A stretch of DNA of 64,000 nucleotides from Flavobacterium sp. 9 (GCF_002754195.1 NZ_PEEU01000001.1:3844001-3908000); one strand, 5' to 3'. Shown: positions 16,520-25,482, numbered from the stretch's first letter. Notes: generated from the sequence alone by a model not told the origin. Made by a program: numbers and translations.

Positions 16520-17193
16520 TATTTTGGGTTCTTATTTTCTGGATTAGGATCATTTTCTAAATATTTTTTTATCAAATGATGTCCGGCATAAATCGCAGGG
16601 GTTAATACAACGGCAACGGTAAGCTTAAATATATATCCGGTTAAACCTGATGAAATAAAGGTATCAAAATCGATTTTTCCCGGAAGCCAGAATGCAATTC
16701 CAAGCACTATAAAAGAATCAAATAACTGTGAGATTACTGTTGATCCGGTGGTTCTAAGCCATATTTTTCTTTCTCCGGTTCGTCTTTTGAAAAACCAAAA
16801 TATCCAAACGTCAATTAATTGAGAAGCCATAAAAGCAATTAAACTTCCGACAATAATCCACATACTTTGTCCAAAAACGGCTTGAAATTGTTCATCATTT
16901 ACGGGACTTATTCCTTTTGCAGCCGGAATAACGATTGCCATAAATAATATTAAAAAAGCGTAGGCAATTAAACAAGCGGTTATAAAAGAGAGTTTCTTTA
17001 CTCCTTTTTCTCCAAAATATTCATTTATTAAATCTGTTGTAAGAAATACAATTGGCCAAGGCAAAATGCCTATACTCATTACAAATGGTCCAATTTGGAT
17101 AAGTTTTCCCCCAATTAGTTCGGCTACAACGGCATTGGTGATAAAGATTCCTGCTAGAATTACAAAAACAATTTCTCTTCTGGTTTTAAACAT
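16519..17193 (-). CDS. Queuosine precursor transporter (YhhQ family, DUF165)
   Basis: A 224-residue inner-membrane protein with about six hydrophobic segments. Family marks are the N-terminal IFITNAVVAELIGGKLIQIG, LPWPIVFLTTDLINEYFGEKG and the DSFIVLGIAFW segment near 165. YhhQ-type proteins import queuosine precursors such as preQ0 or preQ1 for tRNA modification. A -7 box on the minus strand (TAAATTTG, 17216-17223) lies just upstream. The coupling to tag is structural rather than functional. Confidence 0.9.
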   Translation of the reverse strand: MFKTRREIVFVILAGIFITNAVVAELIGGKLIQIGPFVMSIGILPWPIVFLTTDLINEYFGEKGVKKLSFITACLIAYAFLILFMAIVIPAAKGISPVNDEQFQAVFGQSMWIIVGSLIAFMASQLIDVWIFWFFKRRTGERKIWLRTTGSTVISQLFDSFIVLGIAFWLPGKIDFDTFISSGLTGYIFKLTVAVVLTPAIYAGHHLIKKYLENDPNPENKNPK

Positions 17194-17215
17194 ATTTTTG
17201 GCATAAAAGATGATT

Positions 17216-17223
17216 CAAATTTA
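17216..17223 (-). promoter_or_regulatory. -7 box of the transporter-tag operon
   Basis: The plus strand reads CAAATTTA, i.e. TAAATTTG on the minus strand, 23 nt before the start at 17193. No -33 match was found. Confidence 0.45.
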
Positions 17224-17303
17224 AGTTATTTCTTTTGAAGTTGAAGTATGTGTTTGCGAATTGTGTGTTGCACGATTTATAAATATGGTTTGTTAAACTT
17301 TAT

Positions 17304-17332
17304 TTTGATTTCTAATTTTTTGGGTACTTTTG
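17304..17332 (+). promoter_or_regulatory. Promoter of the M3 peptidase gene
   Basis: TTTG at 17304-17307, 17 nt, then TACTTTTG at 17325-17332: a full Bacteroidota promoter about 60 nt before the ATG at 17393. Confidence 0.65.
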
Positions 17333-17392
17333 GGTAAAGGAGAACTTGTTTTTCTTTTTTAAATTAAACACAAAATAAATATCAATTATATC

Positions 17393-19480
17393 ATGAGTGA
17401 GACTTCATTAACTGTTGATGAAAAAATAAATGCTAATAATCCATTACTTGAAAAATGGAATGGGCCATATGGCGGAGTTCCGGCTTTTGACGAATATAAG
17501 ATTGCGGATTTTAAACCTGCAATTGAAATCGCAATTGAGGAAAATCTAAATGAATTTGATGCTATTGCAGATAATCCGGAGGCGCCAACATTTGAAAATA
17601 CAATTGCTGCATTAGAGAATTCAGGGAAAAAGATTGCGCGAATTCATACCGCTTTTGGAATTTATAGCTCAAATATATTTACTTCTGAATTTGGAATTGT
17701 AGAAACAGAAATGTCTCCAAAACTATCAGCTTTAAATGATAAAATGTATCAGAATAAAAAGCTTTTTTCTCGAATTGAGACTTTATATAATTCGAAGGAA
17801 AAAGAGAAATTGAACAGCGAGCAGCAACGTTTAATTTGGTTGTATTATACTGATTTTGTTCGTGAAGGTGCTGAATTGGATGATTTGAATAAAGAGAAAG
17901 TTGGGAAGATTAATCAGGAATTGGCAACGCTTTTTACAAGATTTAGTCAAAATTTATTAGCGGAAGAAAATAATCAGTTTATTGAACTGAAAGTTGAAGG
18001 TGATTTTGATGGTTTGCCTTTAGAAATAAAAAATGCTGCGATTGCTGAAGCAAAAAGCCGCAAGCTTGATGCTTTGGGATGTATCGTTAATACTCGTTCT
18101 TCGATAGAACCTTTTTTAACTTTTTCTGATCGTAGGGATTTACGAGAAAAAGCTTTTGAAATTTTTGTAAAACGTGGTGATAATGGTAATGAAAATGATA
18201 CCAAAGAAACGCTTATTGCGATTTTTAAATTGCGAAGTCAAAAAGCAAAGTTACTTGGTTTTCCTTCTTTTGCACATTGGAGTTTGTCGAATAAAATGGC
18301 AAAAGATCCTGCAAAAACTTTAGAATTAATGGAATCCGTTTGGAAACCTGCTGTCGAAAAAGTACATCAGGATGTTGCCGAAATGCAGAAAATAGTAAAT
18401 GTCGAAGGCGGTAATTTTAAAATTGAGCCGTGGGATTATCGTTATTATACTGAGAAAGTAAGAAAGGCGAAATATAGTTTGGATCAAAATGAGATTAAGC
18501 AATACTTACAGCTTGAGAATTTACGTGAAGGAATGTTTTGGGTTGCGGGAGAATTATTTGGTTTAAGTTTTGAACAAATTACAAATGTTCCTGTATATCA
18601 TAAAGATGTGCGTGTTTGGGAAGTAAGTGATAAAGCATTGGGTAAAACAATTGGTTTGTGGTATTTTGATCCTTATGCAAGAACAGGAAAGCGTTCAGGC
18701 GCGTGGATGAGTTCTTATCGTGATCAGCAAAAGTTAGAAAACACGCTTCCGATTGTTTCTAATAATTGCAATTTTATAAAAGGAGATTCAAACGAATCGG
18801 TTTTGATTTCCTGGGACGATGCTACGACTTTGTTTCATGAATTTGGTCATGCTCTTCATGGATTGTGTTCGAATGTTACGTATCCTAGGTTGTCCGGAAC
18901 ATCAGTAGCGAGAGATTATGTTGAATTTCCTTCGCAGATTTTTGAGCATTGGCTGGCGACTCCGGAAGTGTTGAATAAGTTTGCTTTGCATTATAAAACA
19001 AATGAGCCATTGCCACAATCAATGGTGGAGAAAATTGAAATGGCTGCCAATTTTAATGAAGGTTTTGCAACTGTAGAAACAATATCAAGTTCTTTTGTAG
19101 ATATGGAGCTTCATTTGACAACTGAAACTATTGATCCTGATGAATTTGAAAAAGTGACTTTAAAGAAGCTAAATATGCCGTCAGAGATTGTAATGCGTCA
19201 TCGTATTCCGCAATTTGCTCATATTTTTTCGAGTGATGGTTACGCAGCCGGTTATTATAGTTATTTATGGGCAGATGTAATCAATGCAGATGCTTATGAG
19301 GCTTTTACGGAAGCAAATGGATCTTATGATAAAGTAGTTGCAAAAAGGTTGCATGACACTGTTTTTAGTGTTGGAAATACGATTGATAACGAAAAAGGAT
19401 ATGAAAATTTTAGAGGAAGAGCGCCAAAATCTGATGCTTTGATGCGCGCGAGAAATTTTCCGATTATAGAAAAGATCTAA
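17393..19480 (+). CDS. dcp: M3-family metallopeptidase (peptidyl-dipeptidase Dcp-like)
   Basis: A 695-residue peptidase. The zinc motif HEFGH is at 482-486, with Glu483 catalytic and His482, His486 and Glu511 (in DYVEFPSQ) as ligands. The C-terminal GYAAGYYSYLWADV and MRHRIPQFAHIF segments are typical of Dcp/oligopeptidase A. No signal peptide is seen, so it acts in the cytoplasm on short peptides, removing dipeptides or cleaving oligopeptides. It stands alone with its own promoter and a bidirectional terminator after it. Confidence 0.93.
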   Translation: MSETSLTVDEKINANNPLLEKWNGPYGGVPAFDEYKIADFKPAIEIAIEENLNEFDAIADNPEAPTFENTIAALENSGKKIARIHTAFGIYSSNIFTSEFGIVETEMSPKLSALNDKMYQNKKLFSRIETLYNSKEKEKLNSEQQRLIWLYYTDFVREGAELDDLNKEKVGKINQELATLFTRFSQNLLAEENNQFIELKVEGDFDGLPLEIKNAAIAEAKSRKLDALGCIVNTRSSIEPFLTFSDRRDLREKAFEIFVKRGDNGNENDTKETLIAIFKLRSQKAKLLGFPSFAHWSLSNKMAKDPAKTLELMESVWKPAVEKVHQDVAEMQKIVNVEGGNFKIEPWDYRYYTEKVRKAKYSLDQNEIKQYLQLENLREGMFWVAGELFGLSFEQITNVPVYHKDVRVWEVSDKALGKTIGLWYFDPYARTGKRSGAWMSSYRDQQKLENTLPIVSNNCNFIKGDSNESVLISWDDATTLFHEFGHALHGLCSNVTYPRLSGTSVARDYVEFPSQIFEHWLATPEVLNKFALHYKTNEPLPQSMVEKIEMAANFNEGFATVETISSSFVDMELHLTTETIDPDEFEKVTLKKLNMPSEIVMRHRIPQFAHIFSSDGYAAGYYSYLWADVINADAYEAFTEANGSYDKVVAKRLHDTVFSVGNTIDNEKGYENFRGRAPKSDALMRARNFPIIEKI

Positions 19481-19497
19481 GATTAAAATGTAAAAAT

Positions 19498-19532
19498 AAA
19501 AAAGCCCGAATAAATAAATATTCGGGCTTTTT
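19498..19532. terminator. Bidirectional terminator between dcp and tsf
   Basis: The stem AAAAGCCCGAATA pairs with TATTCGGGCTTTT around a short AT loop, with A and T tracts on both sides, between convergent genes. Confidence 0.85.
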
Positions 19533-19551
19533 ATATTGAAATAATAATATA

Positions 19552-20514
19552 TTAACCTAAAGTAACTCTTTTGAAACCTGTGATTTCAACGTTGTATCCT
19601 TTAACGTAATCACCAACTTTTTTACTATCGTCTTTGATAAAGTTTTGATCTAACAAAGCTTTCTCTTGATCTAAAGTAGTGTTGTCAGAGATAAAACGTT
19701 GAACTTTTCCTGGGATAATTTTGTCCCAAATTTGCTCTGGTTTACCTTCAGCTTTTAATTCAGCTTTAGCATCTTCTTCAGCTTGTTTTAAAACTTCTTC
19801 AGTTAATTGAGAGAAAGAAATATATTTAGGAACATTTTTTAAAGTTTTTCCTAAACGTTTTGCTTCTTCATTATCTTTTTCGATTACAGCAATACGAGCA
19901 GCAAGTTCAGATTCAACGAAAGCAGGATCAAAATCTTTGTAAGATAATGTATCAGCTCCCATAGAAGCAACTTGCATAGAAACATCTTTAGTTAAAACGT
20001 CAGCGTTAGGAATTGCAGCAGAAATTGCAGTTAATGCAGCAATTTTGTTAACGTGAACATAAGATCCAACAAAAGCACCTTCTAAAATTTCAAAACCACC
20101 GATTTCGATTTTTTCTCCGATAACTCCAGTTTGCTCGATTAATTTTTCAGCAACAGTAATTCCGTTGAAATCTGAAGCTAAGAATTCTTCTTTATTAGAG
20201 AAGTTAATAGCTCTTTCTACTAATTCTTTAGCCAAAGTTACGAAAGCTTCATTTTTACCTACGAAATCAGTTTCGCAGTTTAAAGTGATGATAGCTCCTT
20301 TAGTATTATCAGCATTGATAAAAGAAACAGCAGCTCCTTCAGAAGACTCACGGTCAGAACGGTTAGCAGCAACTTTTTGTCCTTTTTCTCTTAGGACTTG
20401 AATAGCTTTATCGAAATCTCCGTCAGCCTCAACTAAAGCTTTTTTACAGTCCATCATTCCGGCACCTGTAGATTGTCTTAATTTATTTACGTCTGCAGCA
20501 GTAATTGTTGCCAT
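19552..20514 (-). CDS. tsf: Elongation factor Ts
   Basis: A 320-residue protein. The N-terminal UBA-like domain has LRQSTGAGMMDCKKALVE, and the core has the NCETDFVGKNEAF motif, whose TDFV disrupts Mg binding in EF-Tu. It exchanges GDP for GTP on EF-Tu. The length is above the E. coli protein because of an expanded second half, usual in Bacteroidota. It is the last gene of the rplM-rpsI-rpsB-tsf cluster, 137 nt after rpsB. Confidence 0.98.
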   Translation of the reverse strand: MATITAADVNKLRQSTGAGMMDCKKALVEADGDFDKAIQVLREKGQKVAANRSDRESSEGAAVSFINADNTKGAIITLNCETDFVGKNEAFVTLAKELVERAINFSNKEEFLASDFNGITVAEKLIEQTGVIGEKIEIGGFEILEGAFVGSYVHVNKIAALTAISAAIPNADVLTKDVSMQVASMGADTLSYKDFDPAFVESELAARIAVIEKDNEEAKRLGKTLKNVPKYISFSQLTEEVLKQAEEDAKAELKAEGKPEQIWDKIIPGKVQRFISDNTTLDQEKALLDQNFIKDDSKKVGDYVKGYNVEITGFKRVTLG

Positions 20515-20651
20515 AATATTTTGAATTTTAATGTTAAAAGTAAAAATTCCATCTTCTAAATTCTAAACTCCAATTTTATTAAATTATCAACATAACGTTT
20601 TTAATTTGTGTTTTGGAATTTAGAATTTAAAATTTGGAATTTAAATTTGAT

Positions 20652-21413
20652 TTATTCTTCAGTTGCAGGAGCAGCTTCAGTAGCAGGAGCTTCTTCTGTG
20701 AAAACTTCAGCTTCTTTGTCAGAACCTCTGTCAGAAAGACCTTCGATTACAGCAGCAGTTACTAAAGATAAAATTTTGTCAATTGATTTAGAAGCATCAT
20801 CATTTGCAGGAATAACGTAATCAACCTCTCTTGGGTCAGAATTCGTATCAACCATTGCGAAAACTGGAATGTTTAATTTTTGTGCTTCTTTTATTGCGAT
20901 GTGTTCAGCTTTGATATCTACTACGAACAATGCTGCAGGTAGTCTAGACATATCAGCAATTGAACCTAAGTTTTTCTCTAATTTAGCACGTAGACGATCA
21001 ACTTGCAAACGCTCTTTTTTAGATAACGTCATGAAAGTACCATCTTTCTTCATTTTATCAATAGAAGACATTTTTTTAACTGCCTTTCTGATAGTTACAA
21101 AGTTAGTTAGCATTCCACCAGGCCATCTTTCAGTGATATAAGGCATGTTTGCAGCCTTTGCTTTATCAGCAACGATGTCTTTAGCTTGTTTTTTGGTAGC
21201 TACGAATAAGATTTTTCTACCTGATGCAGCGATTTTTTTCAAAGCTTCGTTAGCTTCTTCGATTTTTGCTGCAGTTTTATATAGATTGATAATGTGAATA
21301 CCATTACGCTCCATATAAATGTAAGGGGCCATGTTTGGATCCCATTTTCTAGTCATGTGTCCAAAGTGAACACCTGCTTCTAGTAAGTCTTTTACTTCTA
21401 TTTTGTTTGCCAT
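20652..21413 (-). CDS. rpsB: 30S ribosomal protein S2
   Basis: A 253-residue protein with GVHFGHMTRKWDPNMAPYIY and IHIINLYKT at the N-terminus, and DTNSDPREVDYVIPANDDA and IDKILSLVTAAV later, all diagnostic for S2. An Ala/Glu/Pro-rich acidic tail covers roughly the last 20 residues. The leader upstream contains a strong hairpin (21446-21487) that could be an autoregulatory site. Confidence 0.98.
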   Translation of the reverse strand: MANKIEVKDLLEAGVHFGHMTRKWDPNMAPYIYMERNGIHIINLYKTAAKIEEANEALKKIAASGRKILFVATKKQAKDIVADKAKAANMPYITERWPGGMLTNFVTIRKAVKKMSSIDKMKKDGTFMTLSKKERLQVDRLRAKLEKNLGSIADMSRLPAALFVVDIKAEHIAIKEAQKLNIPVFAMVDTNSDPREVDYVIPANDDASKSIDKILSLVTAAVIEGLSDRGSDKEAEVFTEEAPATEAAPATEE

Positions 21414-21445
21414 TTTTGTACTAGTTTACGTTCTGTTGATTAGCA

Positions 21446-21487
21446 ATGTATAAATGGCGGTTTCTAACGATTCCTGGCTTTATACAT
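21446..21487 (-). promoter_or_regulatory. Candidate S2 leader hairpin upstream of rpsB
   Basis: ATGTATAAA (21446-21454) pairs perfectly with TTTATACAT (21479-21487), and a second layer of GGC/GCC pairing lies inside. It starts 33 nt before rpsB in a 184-nt gap with no TAnnTTTG box seen. S2 leaders that bind S2 are known in other bacteria; this one is inferred. Confidence 0.5.
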
Positions 21488-21597
21488 TTAGATGCTAAAC
21501 TATATCCTACCTCGATAGGAGAGCAACAACAACTGTGTTTTTTAATTTCAATAAATAATTGATAGTGTCTTGTACCTTATGCACAAGACAGGTAATA

Positions 21598-21984
21598 TTA
21601 ACGTTTAGAGAATTGGAATCTCTTACGAGCTTTCTTCTGACCGAATTTCTTACGTTCAACCATTCTTGGATCTCTTGTTAATAAACCTTCTGGTTTAAGG
21701 ATTCCTCTGTTTTCAGCATTTACTTCACACATAACACGTGCTAATGCCATTCTTACAGCTTCTGCCTGTCCAGTTGAACCACCTCCGTAAACGTTTACTT
21801 TTACATCAAAGTTGTTTACATTTTCTGTCATAGACAATGGTTGTAAAACTTTGTATTGTAAAGTTGCAGTTGGAAAGTAAGTTGCGAATTCTTTTTTGTT
21901 TACAGTGATTTTTCCTGTTCCTTCAGAAACATATACACGTGCAACAGCGGTTTTTCTTCTACCGATTTTGTGAATAACTCCCAT
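21598..21984 (-). CDS. rpsI: 30S ribosomal protein S9
   Basis: A 128-residue protein with HKIGRRKTAVARVYV at the start, GGGSTGQAEAVRMALARVM in the middle and the basic C-terminal tail ending RKRFQFSKR, which reaches the P-site tRNA. It overlaps rplM by 1 bp (TAATG arrangement at the junction), so translation is coupled. Confidence 0.98.
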   Translation of the reverse strand: MGVIHKIGRRKTAVARVYVSEGTGKITVNKKEFATYFPTATLQYKVLQPLSMTENVNNFDVKVNVYGGGSTGQAEAVRMALARVMCEVNAENRGILKPEGLLTRDPRMVERKKFGQKKARKRFQFSKR

Positions 21985-22439
21985 TACTTAAGATCGTTTA
22001 GGTTAACAGTTCTAGGTTTTTGAGCTCCATGAGTATGCTCAGCACCTACAACAACATTTAGATTTCTAAAAAGTTCAGCTCCTAATTTGTTTTTAGGTAA
22101 CATTCCTTTTACAGCTTTCTCTACTAATAATGCAGGGTTTTTAGATTGCAATACTTTAGCAGTTAAAGTTCTTTGTCCTCCTGGGTAACCTGTATGACGC
22201 ATGTAAATTTTGTCATTCATTTTTGTACCTGTAAGGTTAATTTTTTCTGAGTTGATAACAATTACGTTATCTCCACAGTCAACGTGTGGTGTGTAACTTG
22301 GCTTGTACTTACCTCTTAAGATCATCGCAACCTTTGAAGCAAGACGACCTAAGTTATGACCTTCTGCATCAACAACAATCCACTCTTTTGTTACAGTGGC
22401 TTTGCTAGCTGAAATTGTCTTGTAGCTTAATGCGTCCAT
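21984..22439 (-). CDS. rplM: 50S ribosomal protein L13
   Basis: A 151-residue protein with WIVVDAEGHNLGRLASKVA, YTPHVDCGDNVIVINSEKI and RHTGYPGGQR, typical of L13. It is the first gene of the ribosomal cluster, transcribed from the promoter at 22483-22512. A 7-bp hairpin sits at the extreme 5' end of the mRNA. Confidence 0.98.
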   Translation of the reverse strand: MDALSYKTISASKATVTKEWIVVDAEGHNLGRLASKVAMILRGKYKPSYTPHVDCGDNVIVINSEKINLTGTKMNDKIYMRHTGYPGGQRTLTAKVLQSKNPALLVEKAVKGMLPKNKLGAELFRNLNVVVGAEHTHGAQKPRTVNLNDLK

Positions 22440-22462
22440 AATATTATTTTAATTAAACATTC

Positions 22463-22482
22463 CATCCCCAATAAAGGGGATG
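22463..22482 (-). promoter_or_regulatory. 5'-end hairpin of the rplM leader
   Basis: CATCCCC (22463-22469) and GGGGATG (22476-22482) form a perfect 7-bp stem with loop AATAAA, directly downstream of the -7 box, so the transcript would begin with or inside it. An L13 leader class has been proposed for Bacteroidia; whether this matches it could not be checked. Confidence 0.5.
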
Positions 22483-22512
22483 CAAAAGTACAATTAATTA
22501 TTTTAAAACCAA
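22483..22512 (-). promoter_or_regulatory. Promoter of the rplM-rpsI-rpsB-tsf operon
   Basis: Minus-strand TACTTTTG (plus CAAAAGTA, 22483-22490) is preceded by TTG (plus CAA, 22510-22512) at a 19-nt spacing, a full consensus promoter. Confidence 0.7.
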
Positions 22513-22574
22513 ATACCTGAAAAGAATATTTTATATGCTGAAAATCAAGGGGTCAGTTTTATATTTAAAACAAT

Positions 22575-22613
22575 AAAAAAAAACCACCTTCACAATAACG
22601 CGAAGGTGGTTCA
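22575..22613 (-). terminator. Terminator of the ferritin-like gene pair
   Basis: AACCACCTTC and GAAGGTGGTT form a 10-bp stem. On the minus strand it is followed by a run of T residues (plus A-run at 22575-22583). Confidence 0.85.
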
Positions 22614-22633
22614 ATATTTAGAATTGTTTTTGC

Positions 22634-23446
22634 TTAAACAATAAATAAATTTGCAATATCTACAACTTGTTGAGTCGTAAGTGGCTCATCATAAGCTTCT
22701 GACCCTGCTGCAGCTCCAAATGAGGCTGCGGTGTTGAATCCTGCCTGAACAGTAACTCCTTCGCCATTATAAACAGCCTGCGTTGCAGATGGCATTCCTG
22801 CGCCTCTTTCGTCATTAGAAATCCATCCTTTTAATCCGCGTAAGCGTCGAACTTCAGATGCATGACGTGCTTCTACAGAATGAATTTGCAGTGCAGCGGT
22901 CAATAAATCCGGTGCCGAAATTAAATTTGCAGCCTGACCTTTGTAGGCTCTTACACCTGTATCTTCAAATGCTTGCGCCAATGCCAGAAAGGTTGGATAG
23001 TCTCCAAAAGGATCAAATGCACCTCCAACAGTAAAGTCAAATGTTGGTTTTGCAACGAAGTTTGCACTTGCTGGTCCTCCCAATCCTGCAATTAAAAATT
23101 TAACGTGATCAGATTCGTGTGCAGCTATTTGTTCAAAAACTTTTCGATCTCTTCCTCCATTTTCTGATGCAGGAATTACTCCTGAATCTAATGCCATTGC
23201 ATAAAATTCGTTTTCAAGATATTCTAAAGTTAATGCAAATTGCAAAGCTCCAATTGGAGTTGCCGGTGTTGCGGTAATATCTTTTGCTAATGCTTTATTA
23301 GCGAAAGTGGATAATCCAAAAGGGATCGCTGCGATTGCCAGTGTTTTTCCAATATTTCCAAACTGATTAAAACTGTCTCTTCTTGATCCAGTGCTTCTCA
23401 TTAAGCTATCATCAGTAAATGTTTCTATAAATTTTAAAATATTCAT
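22634..23446 (-). CDS. Exported ferritin-like domain protein, probable Tat substrate
   Basis: A 270-residue protein. Residues 20-54 look like a Tat signal: Arg22-Arg23, a hydrophobic stretch and an Ala-Leu-Ala cleavage site. The mature part is a four-helix ferritin-like domain of the desiccation-related (PCC13-62) type. Metal-ligand-like Glu and His appear in EYLENEFY, AAHESDHVKF, AFEDTGVRAY and SVEARHASEVRR. Such proteins may bind a di-iron or other metal centre outside the cytoplasm; the function is not established. Its partner ferritin-like gene is 26 nt upstream and a terminator follows, so they form a two-gene operon. Confidence 0.87.
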   Translation of the reverse strand: MNILKFIETFTDDSLMRSTGSRRDSFNQFGNIGKTLAIAAIPFGLSTFANKALAKDITATPATPIGALQFALTLEYLENEFYAMALDSGVIPASENGGRDRKVFEQIAAHESDHVKFLIAGLGGPASANFVAKPTFDFTVGGAFDPFGDYPTFLALAQAFEDTGVRAYKGQAANLISAPDLLTAALQIHSVEARHASEVRRLRGLKGWISNDERGAGMPSATQAVYNGEGVTVQAGFNTAASFGAAAGSEAYDEPLTTQQVVDIANLFIV

Positions 23447-23472
23447 AATTTCTAAGTTTTAGCTAGTTAGGA

Positions 23473-24222
23473 TTAAGGTAAATATTTGGCAGTAAATTTT
23501 GTAGTAATAAAACCTCCGGCAATTGGTAAAATTTTAGAAGGATCTTTCGCAACATCTAAACCTGTAGAAGTATTTATGACATCATCACCAGCAAAATCGC
23601 TTGAATTTGGATTAATTAAGCTTCTTATCGCTGAAGCGTGTCTTGCTTCAACTGAAACAATTTTTCCTGCTAATAAAAGATAGTCAGGACTTTTAATCAA
23701 TTTTCCAGCTCCGTTATAAGCTGCAACTCCAGTATCTTCCAATGCTTTTGCTGTTGCAAGAACATCAGTACGGCTATTAAAATTCAGAGCGCCATAATTA
23801 AAAGCTAGTGTAGGAAGTAATTGTGCGCTTGGATTTGGAAGTGCTCCGGATAAGGCAGCTTTAAAAAAGTCTCTGTGAATTACTTCGTGATGATACAAAT
23901 CAGTTAGGACCTGACGTTCAATATCATTAAAAGTTGTGTTAAAGTTTGAAGAATTTACAACTTTAGTATAAAAGTCGGCTTCTAGTTGTTCAAGAGCATA
24001 CGCATAAGTTAATACTCCAAAATCTCCAGAGCCTAAATCAAAAATGCCATTTCTAACTCCTGGTAACGACGTGTCTTCGGGAGCGTTATCATTATCATCG
24101 TTGTTGCTGCAACCGGCTATTACGAGACCTGCGCCTGCTAATGCTAAGCCGCTGAGCTTTAGAAAGCTCCTTCTGTTATTCAATGAAGGGTCAACCTCAT
24201 GAATTTTAACTTCGTTTTTCAT
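23473..24222 (-). CDS. Tat-exported ferritin-like lipoprotein
   Basis: A 249-residue protein from the ATG at 24222. A start ten codons upstream at 24252 is possible but adds a hydrophobic peptide unlike a Tat leader. The N-terminus has NRRSFLK (Arg17, Arg18), a hydrophobic core and a lipobox IAGC with Cys38, then an Asn/Asp-rich linker. The ferritin-like helices carry YALEQLEADFY, LYHHEVIHRDFF, ALEDTGVAAY and SVEARHASAIRS. It is homologous in layout to the next gene but membrane-anchored. Metal binding is likely but the role is unknown. Confidence 0.85.
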   Translation of the reverse strand: MKNEVKIHEVDPSLNNRRSFLKLSGLALAGAGLVIAGCSNNDDNDNAPEDTSLPGVRNGIFDLGSGDFGVLTYAYALEQLEADFYTKVVNSSNFNTTFNDIERQVLTDLYHHEVIHRDFFKAALSGALPNPSAQLLPTLAFNYGALNFNSRTDVLATAKALEDTGVAAYNGAGKLIKSPDYLLLAGKIVSVEARHASAIRSLINPNSSDFAGDDVINTSTGLDVAKDPSKILPIAGGFITTKFTAKYLP

Positions 24223-24357
24223 AATCAAGGTTTTTAAAAAGGTTAATAACATGTATTAAGGTATTAACGATATTTTAAGACATGCGGTTTTGAAAAATCG
24301 CACTATTTTAAATTTATTTTAAAAAGACCTTATAAATTCAAATACTGGTAGGTGTTT

Positions 24358-24390
24358 TTTGTTTTATTTTAGGTAATTCTACTATATTTG
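24358..24390 (+). promoter_or_regulatory. Promoter of the LacI-family regulator gene
   Basis: TTTG at 24358-24361, 21 nt, then TATATTTG at 24383-24390, about 26 nt before the ATG at 24416. Confidence 0.65.
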
Positions 24391-24415
24391 TATTAATTAC
24401 ATAAAATTATTTTAA

Positions 24416-25441
24416 ATGAAAGCTAAAGCAACTCTAAAACAAATTGCGAAAGAACTTGGTGTTTCTGTATCGACGGTGTCTAAGGCATTAAACGATAGCC
24501 CGGAAATTAGTGAGCAAACGAAGGTGAAGATTAAGGAGTATGCCAAACTCAAAAATTATAAACCCAATGTTATTGGTCTTAATTTGAAGAATCGTAAGAC
24601 GAAAACAATTGGTGTAATTATACCTAATATATTAAACTCCTTTTTTGCAAAGGTTTTTAGTGGTATCGAAAAAGTAGCCGATAAAAAAGGATATAATGTA
24701 ATTACTTGTATTTCGAATGAATCTTTAGAAAAAGAAATTCATACACTTGAAATGTTGAGCAACGGAACAATTGACGGATTTATTCTTTCGGTTTCTGAAG
24801 AAGCTCAAAAATTACAAGATTACAGCCATTTTTCGGCAATTATTAACGACGGAACGCCAATTGTAATGTTTGATCGTATTGCCGATGAAGTAGAATGTGA
24901 TAAAGTTGTTGTAGATGATTTTGATTCTGCTTTAAATTCAACACAACATTTAATTGATTTGGGATGTAAAAACATTGCCTTGATTTCTTCGGTAGATAAT
25001 TTAAGCGTTGGAAAATTAAGAGCTGATGGATATTTGAAAGCTTTGGCTGATAATAATATTCCGGTAAACGAAAAAATTATTCTTCGTACCGATTCAGAAG
25101 ATGATATGAAGGCTAAAATTGATGCCATTTTCGACAATAAAATTGATGCAATTTTTGCTTTAGACGAAAATGATTCGGTTGCTGCTTTACGCGTAAGCTT
25201 GAAAAAAGGATATAAAGTTCCTGAAGATATTTCGATAATTGGTTTTGCTGACGGAATTTTAGCATCAAGACGTTTATCGCCAAGTTTAACAACTGTAAGT
25301 CAACACGGAATCGAAATTGGAGAAGTTGCAGCTAAGCAATTAATCAAACGTTTAGAAGAATCTGAAGAAGAAACTTCTGATTACGAAACCATCGTTATCA
25401 AAACAAAATTGAAAGAACGAGAATCTACAAGAAAAAAATAA
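24416..25441 (+). CDS. LacI-family transcriptional regulator
   Basis: A 341-residue repressor. The N-terminal helix-turn-helix reads TLKQIAKELGVSVSTVSKAL, with the hinge helix around residue 50. The periplasmic-binding-protein-like effector domain (about 60-335) contains TIGVIIPNILNSFFA and DGILASRRLSPSLTTV. Such regulators usually answer to a sugar or nucleoside. No transport or catabolic gene adjoins it; the divergent ferritin-like pair is the only near candidate target. The effector is unknown. Confidence 0.93.
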   Translation: MKAKATLKQIAKELGVSVSTVSKALNDSPEISEQTKVKIKEYAKLKNYKPNVIGLNLKNRKTKTIGVIIPNILNSFFAKVFSGIEKVADKKGYNVITCISNESLEKEIHTLEMLSNGTIDGFILSVSEEAQKLQDYSHFSAIINDGTPIVMFDRIADEVECDKVVVDDFDSALNSTQHLIDLGCKNIALISSVDNLSVGKLRADGYLKALADNNIPVNEKIILRTDSEDDMKAKIDAIFDNKIDAIFALDENDSVAALRVSLKKGYKVPEDISIIGFADGILASRRLSPSLTTVSQHGIEIGEVAAKQLIKRLEESEEETSDYETIVIKTKLKERESTRKK

Positions 25442-25448
25442 GACTTAT

Positions 25449-25482
25449 AAAAAATCCATTCGCAACAACGAATGGATTTTTT
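25449..25482. terminator. Bidirectional terminator after the LacI regulator
   Basis: AAAAAATCCATTCG and CGAATGGATTTTTT pair perfectly around CAACAA, between convergent genes. Confidence 0.85.
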
